Origin: CAZUHK01 sp964620345
GTDB taxonomy: Bacteria > Planctomycetota > Phycisphaerae > Phycisphaerales > Zrk34
DNA length: 15,321 bases
Assembly: GCA_964620345.1 (NCBI GenBank)
Contig: CAZUHK010000058.1
Location: 1 to 15,321 of the forward strand
Reading direction: 5' to 3'
Made by a program: the position numbers and the translations under genes. Positions 12,510-15,321 of this stretch are shown piece after piece. The notes under the pieces were generated by a model that worked only from the letters and a program-made list of their open reading frames with translations, made no database searches and had not been told where the DNA came from. How positions within the stretch are numbered: the first letter of the stretch is position 1; each line of letters begins with the position of its first letter.

Positions 12510-12953
12510 ATGCACGCGATCGATCCGTTCATGCAGGCCGCGATCGACCAAGCCCGCACGGGCCTGGCCGGGGGGGGCATTCCCATCGGCTCGGTGCTGG
12601 TGCGCGACGATGTGATCGTCGGCCGCGGGCACAATCGGCGGGTGCAGGACGGCGACCCGATCACCCACGCCGAGATCGACTGCCTGCGCCACGCGGGCCG
12701 CATCAGCTCCTACGCGGGCACGACGTTGTATTCCACGCTCATGCCCTGCTACCTGTGCGGCGGCGCGGTGGTGCAGTTCGGCATCACGACCGTCATCGCC
12801 GGCGAGGCGGCGACCTTCCCCGGCGCACCGGATTTCATGCGCGACCACGGCGTCGAGGTGATCGACCTGGACCTGGTCGAGTGCAAAAAGATGATGGCCG
12901 ACTTCATCGCCGCCCACCCGCGGTTGTGGGCCGAGGACATCGGCGAGACCTGA
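12510..12953 (+). CDS. Cytosine deaminase, yeast Fcy1-like
   Basis: A 147-residue zinc deaminase of the cytidine-deaminase fold. It reads along yeast cytosine deaminase (Fcy1) almost end to end: GGIPIGSVLV (21-31), GRGHNRR (38-44), THAEID with zinc ligand His53 and proton shuttle Glu55, TTLYSTLMPCYLCGGA with zinc ligands Cys80 and Cys83, and a C-terminus LWAEDIGE that parallels the Fcy1 lid segment WFEDIGE, whose Asp155 contacts the base. That tail makes cytosine, or a close pyrimidine analogue, more likely than guanine or tRNA adenosine. Most bacteria use the unrelated amidohydrolase CodA for this step, so a Fcy1-type enzyme is noteworthy. It is transcribed alone, with a -10-like hexamer 6 nt from its ATG, and converges on the HAD gene. 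Confidence 0.88.
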   Translation: MHAIDPFMQAAIDQARTGLAGGGIPIGSVLVRDDVIVGRGHNRRVQDGDPITHAEIDCLRHAGRISSYAGTTLYSTLMPCYLCGGAVVQFGITTVIAGEAATFPGAPDFMRDHGVEVIDLDLVECKKMMADFIAAHPRLWAEDIGET

Positions 12954-13035
12954 CCACGCCACAAAGAGCACGAAGACACAAAGCTCACAAAGCAATGTGT
13001 TGCTTCGTGTCTTCGCGTCTTCGTGTGCTTGGTGG
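12954..13035. repeat. CACGAAGACAC-type inverted repeat
   Basis: The space between the convergent deaminase and HAD genes is almost entirely an imperfect inverted repeat. The left arm (12954-12994) reads CCAC...GCACGAAGACACAAAG...AAGCA, and the right arm (13001-13035) starts TGCTTCGTGTCTTCG and ends GGTGG. The loop is ATGTGT. Within the arms, words such as CACGAAGAC recur in tandem. It probably ends transcription from both sides and belongs to the same loose repeat class as 8953-9035 and 10502-10530. Confidence 0.8.
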
Positions 13036-13036
13036 T

Positions 13037-13762
13037 TCAGCCGAGCAGCGTTTCGAGCTCGCGCAGGTGGGTGATGGTGGCATCGGGGTCGTGATCGCCG
13101 GGCTGGCGGTCGAACTTTTCGGGCGTGTCGTACTGGGTGATGTAAGCGACCTTCATGCCGATGCGTTTGGCGCCCTGCACGTCGCCCAGCCAGTTGTCGC
13201 CGATGTAGATCGCCCGGGCCGGCTCGACGCCCAGCCGATCCAGCACGGTCGTGAACGGCAGCGGATGTGGCTTGACATGCCCGACGTCCGCCGAGACGAC
13301 CACCGCATCCAGGTGATCGGCCAGCCCCGTGCTCACCAGCGACTGGTGGATCGAATCGCTGCACGGGTAGTTGCTCAGCAGCCCGGTGGCGTAGCGTTGG
13401 CGCAGGCGCCGGACCAGCGCGATCACCTCCGCCTCGGCCCGGATGCATTCGACGAACGCCTCACGCCGCAGCCGCGCCATCGCCGCCAGCTCCTCGGCGG
13501 TCGGCTCGCGGTGGTACAGCGCGCGTACCGTGGCGGCGCAGATCGTGTCGAGCTTGTTCTCGCGGAACTGCCCCTGGTAAGGCGCGCGGCGGTCGGCGTG
13601 GCGCAGCGCATCGAACGCCCCGCGGTCCAGCGGGCCGTACGTCCGCGAAAGGTATTCGCCAAACCGGCCGTCGCAGTAATCGATCTGCGCCGCGGCGAAT
13701 TCGATCAGCGTGTTGCCGTAGTCGAACACCACGGCCCGGATGTCGCGGGCGTCAGCGATCAC
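13037..13762 (-). CDS. HAD-superfamily hydrolase
   Basis: A 241-residue haloacid-dehalogenase-superfamily protein, mostly phosphatases that use an aspartate nucleophile. Motif I is VVFDYGNTL (11-19) with nucleophile Asp14; motif II is LLSNY (Ser130); motif III is Lys164 in VGHVKPHP; motif IV is IYIGDNWLGDVQGAK, with Asp189 and Asp194. A helical cap lies between about 22 and 120. The second aspartate of the usual DxDGT is glycine here, removing the normal acid-base residue, so the reaction may be slow or not a phosphatase one. The start is GTG 13762, the only sensible start before motif I; it overlaps the upstream gene's stop by 11 nt, so the two are translationally coupled. Confidence 0.87.
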   Translation of the reverse strand: MIADARDIRAVVFDYGNTLIEFAAAQIDYCDGRFGEYLSRTYGPLDRGAFDALRHADRRAPYQGQFRENKLDTICAATVRALYHREPTAEELAAMARLRREAFVECIRAEAEVIALVRRLRQRYATGLLSNYPCSDSIHQSLVSTGLADHLDAVVVSADVGHVKPHPLPFTTVLDRLGVEPARAIYIGDNWLGDVQGAKRIGMKVAYITQYDTPEKFDRQPGDHDPDATITHLRELETLLG

Positions 13763-14705
13763 GTCGCACCGGCTCCAGCGGATAGGGAAACGATTGCAAC
13801 TTCGTGCGGTCCAGCCAGAACGGCGGCTCTTCCTCGGCCGACGCCGCCCACGCGGTCTTGTACAGCGACGCGAGGAACACCGCCCCGGCCCGCGCCCGCT
13901 CCACCGCGAAATCATTCACCGCCGGGCTGGTGATGCGCGGCTCGTCCCGCGCGGGCAGCTCGTCCTCCAACTCGTACACCCGATCGACCCGCTTGTGCGA
14001 CGCCATGAACGCCTCCCACATGCCCGCCCACACATCGTCGTACACCTCGACCTCGGCCTTGGCGCCGGCCAGCCAGCGGTGATCGAACGCGGCCTTGCGC
14101 AGCAGGTTGTCGACCTTGACGTGGATGCCCGTGCCCGGCGATCGGGCGCCCGGCTCGCTCACCCGGCCGTCGAAGTGCACGGTCGTGTGCAGCGGCTGAA
14201 CCAGGTCGGCCGCGTAGTGCGCCAGCAGGCCGGCGTAAACCAGGCACTTGGCCTGCGTGTGCGCCTGGTCGGGCCACTTGCGGTACTCGGCGAACGCGAG
14301 GGTGAGCCGCTGCGTCCACTCGACGATCGCCCACGGCAGCGTGCCGACCTTCGTCGGGTCCAACCCCTTGCGATCGCACAGGCGGTAGAACTCGAACCGC
14401 AGCCGCGGCAGCTCTTCGCCGGCCAGGAATTCGTAGTCGTAGTAGTGCTCGGGCCGCTCGGCGTGAAGCAGCGCTTTCTGGTCGGGATCCTTGAACACAT
14501 CCGGGTCGACCGAGCAGTGCGCGGCGATGGTGGGCAGGCCCTCGATGAACCAGCGCGGCAGGTCGCGCTCGATCAGCTCGCCGGCGGCCAGGGTGATCGC
14601 GTAGTGCTCCTTCTCGTGCCAGGCGCGGGCGGCGAGGCCCAGGCCCAGCGCCGCGGCCAGCGCGGCGGCGGCGAAGACAATGGTGCGGCGGGGCGGGTGG
14701 CTCAT
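13752..14705 (-). CDS. S1/P1 nuclease/phospholipase C-type zinc hydrolase, exported
   Basis: A 317-residue secreted protein of the three-zinc S1/P1 nuclease and phospholipase C fold, which cuts phosphodiester bonds. The signal peptide (1-28) ends ARA, so the mature chain would begin Trp-His-Glu-Lys-Glu-His. In this family the free N-terminal tryptophan is itself a zinc ligand and His6 another, and both are present. Later ligands fit the P1 spacing: His163, Asp167 and His173 in HYAADLVQPLH (like 116, 120, 126), and His195 and Asp199 in GIHVKVD (like 149, 153). Asp73 and His87 are likely for the remaining pair. Nuclease or lipase action cannot be told apart from sequence. TATAAT lies 6 nt before the ATG. 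Its stop overlaps the HAD gene start. Confidence 0.87.
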   Translation of the reverse strand: MSHPPRRTIVFAAAALAAALGLGLAARAWHEKEHYAITLAAGELIERDLPRWFIEGLPTIAAHCSVDPDVFKDPDQKALLHAERPEHYYDYEFLAGEELPRLRFEFYRLCDRKGLDPTKVGTLPWAIVEWTQRLTLAFAEYRKWPDQAHTQAKCLVYAGLLAHYAADLVQPLHTTVHFDGRVSEPGARSPGTGIHVKVDNLLRKAAFDHRWLAGAKAEVEVYDDVWAGMWEAFMASHKRVDRVYELEDELPARDEPRITSPAVNDFAVERARAGAVFLASLYKTAWAASAEEEPPFWLDRTKLQSFPYPLEPVRRDR

Positions 14706-14711
14706 GTGCGA

Positions 14712-14717
14712 ATTATA
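14712..14717 (-). promoter_or_regulatory. Perfect TATAAT, leaderless type, zinc-hydrolase gene
   Basis: On the minus strand TATAAT is followed by TCGCAC and then ATG (14705). This is the only exact consensus -10 in the set. It lies in the 36-bp gap after the permease stop, so the zinc hydrolase has its own promoter even though the genes are adjacent. Confidence 0.65.
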
Positions 14718-14741
14718 GGGCATGCCCGCCGCGCCGACCGG

Positions 14742-15321
14742 TCAGATGCGGAAGATCGCCCCGAGCTTGCGACCCAGCAGCATCGACGCGCCGATCAGCG
14801 TGAGCGTCAGGAACACCATCCCCCACACACCCATCGCGCTGGCGACGTACGGCCCATCGCCCAGCCGCATGAACAACTCGTAGATCGCCTTGGTGATCGG
14901 ATAGTGCTGCTCGGTCTGGGCGAGGATGAGCGAGTCGGAGACCTCGAGCATCGCGAAGCTGAACGCCAGCAGCCCGCCGGCGATCAGGTTGGCCATGATC
15001 AGCGGCATCACGACGCGGCGGAGGGTTCTGAGCTTGCTCGCGCCGAACACCGCGGCGGCTTCTTCCAGCTCCAGCGGCGTCTGCTCCAGCCCCGCGGCGG
15101 CGGCGCGCACGACGTACGGCAGGCGACGCACGGCGTAGGCGATGACCAGGAAGAGCATCGGATTCGGCTCGGCGCCGGTGACGCGGAAGATCGCCGGCGC
15201 CGCCAGGCCGCGCGCCGCGAACCAGTCGGTGATCGCCGCGCTCATCGCCACGTACCCGAACGCCAGAACCAGCCCCGGCACCGCCAGCGGCAGCATCGAC
15301 AGCGCGTCCAGCGCCCGCCCG
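14742..15321 (-). CDS. ABC transporter permease, 3' part (Fbp/Thi/Pot type)
   Basis: The C-terminal part of an inner-membrane permease of the binding-protein-dependent ABC family; the frame runs on past the window edge, so the start is not seen. The coupling helix that docks on the ATPase is the EAA loop, LELEEAAAVFGASKLRTLRRVVMPLI (about 83-108 from the first methionine here), with the expected EEAA...GAS...R...MP pattern. It is preceded by the family segment MLPLAVPGLVLAFGY. Five hydrophobic helices can be picked out. The style (PLAVPGxVLAFGY, IAYAVRRLPYVVRAA) is that of the iron(III), thiamine and polyamine permeases, which are often two such units fused. Substrate unknown. No partner gene lies downstream, so it is likely the last gene of its operon. 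Confidence 0.9.
   Translation of the reverse strand, partial: GRALDALSMLPLAVPGLVLAFGYVAMSAAITDWFAARGLAAPAIFRVTGAEPNPMLFLVIAYAVRRLPYVVRAAAAGLEQTPLELEEAAAVFGASKLRTLRRVVMPLIMANLIAGGLLAFSFAMLEVSDSLILAQTEQHYPITKAIYELFMRLGDGPYVASAMGVWGMVFLTLTLIGASMLLGRKLGAIFRI

Noticed and set aside
10544..12703. 719-codon minus-strand open frame opposite the photolyase and deaminase genes
   Set aside because: It runs through two well-identified genes and a structured repeat, with no domain of its own and no ribosome binding site.
7081..12953. A single operon or new defence system from the MetE-core gene to the deaminase
   Set aside because: The gaps contain hairpin repeats and each gene has its own promoter-like hexamer. 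The products are metabolic or repair enzymes without nuclease, NTPase or toxin-like partners.

Overview
The window is very GC-rich, almost fully coding and chromosomal in character. I infer a planctomycete, possibly of the Phycisphaerae. The grounds are a HEAT-repeat protein of the kind common there, a stand-alone LON-domain protein, a high proportion of uncharacterised or minor-family enzymes, and intergenic spaces filled with short repeats such as TGACGAA heptamers and CACGGAGGCACGG-type inverted repeats. No ribosomal or marker gene is present, so this is an inference from style rather than a proof.

Layout. 1-1014 is the 3' end of a membrane glycosyltransferase (GT39/ArnT-like). It runs convergently into and overlaps a lipoprotein MsrB (945-1478, minus). 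A LON-domain protein (1584-2258) diverges from msrB. It is followed by a 113-nt structured repeat, then a small helix-turn-helix protein (2388-2822, minus) with a candidate self-operator. 3009-3765 holds a coupled pair: a four-helix membrane protein and a DCC-family thiol protein. 3851-5817 holds a second coupled pair: an exported HEAT-repeat protein and a GNAT acetyltransferase. Lgt (5872-6978, minus) converges on the GNAT gene, and one inverted heptamer repeat supplies the last codons and stops of both. 7081-12953 is a plus-strand run: MetE-core methyltransferase, xylose-isomerase-like TIM barrel, long enolase-superfamily enzyme, FeS-type photolyase/cryptochrome, and Fcy1-type cytosine deaminase. 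The window ends with a minus-strand set: HAD hydrolase, S1/P1-type zinc hydrolase (these two overlap and are coupled) and an ABC permease cut by the window edge.

How the parts work together. Most genes look like independently transcribed housekeeping or accessory genes rather than one pathway. Methionine sulfoxide repair (MsrB), DCC thiol chemistry and light-driven DNA repair fit an oxidative or light-exposed lifestyle. Lgt and the lipobox on MsrB are functionally linked, because Lgt-type enzymes lipidate such proteins. The MetE-like, TIM-barrel and enolase-family enzymes may form a small catabolic group, but each has its own promoter-like hexamer.

The strongest unexplained signals lie outside the genes. 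There are two nearly identical double-hairpin repeats placed right after stop codons (2260-2372 and 12105-12218). An inverted heptamer array has become the C-terminus of two proteins (5799-5888). A second family of inverted repeats sits in other gene gaps. A recurring TAnnnT hexamer stands exactly 5-6 nt before four ATG codons, which predicts leaderless transcripts. I see no CRISPR array, phage, plasmid, transposase or clearly new defence system.
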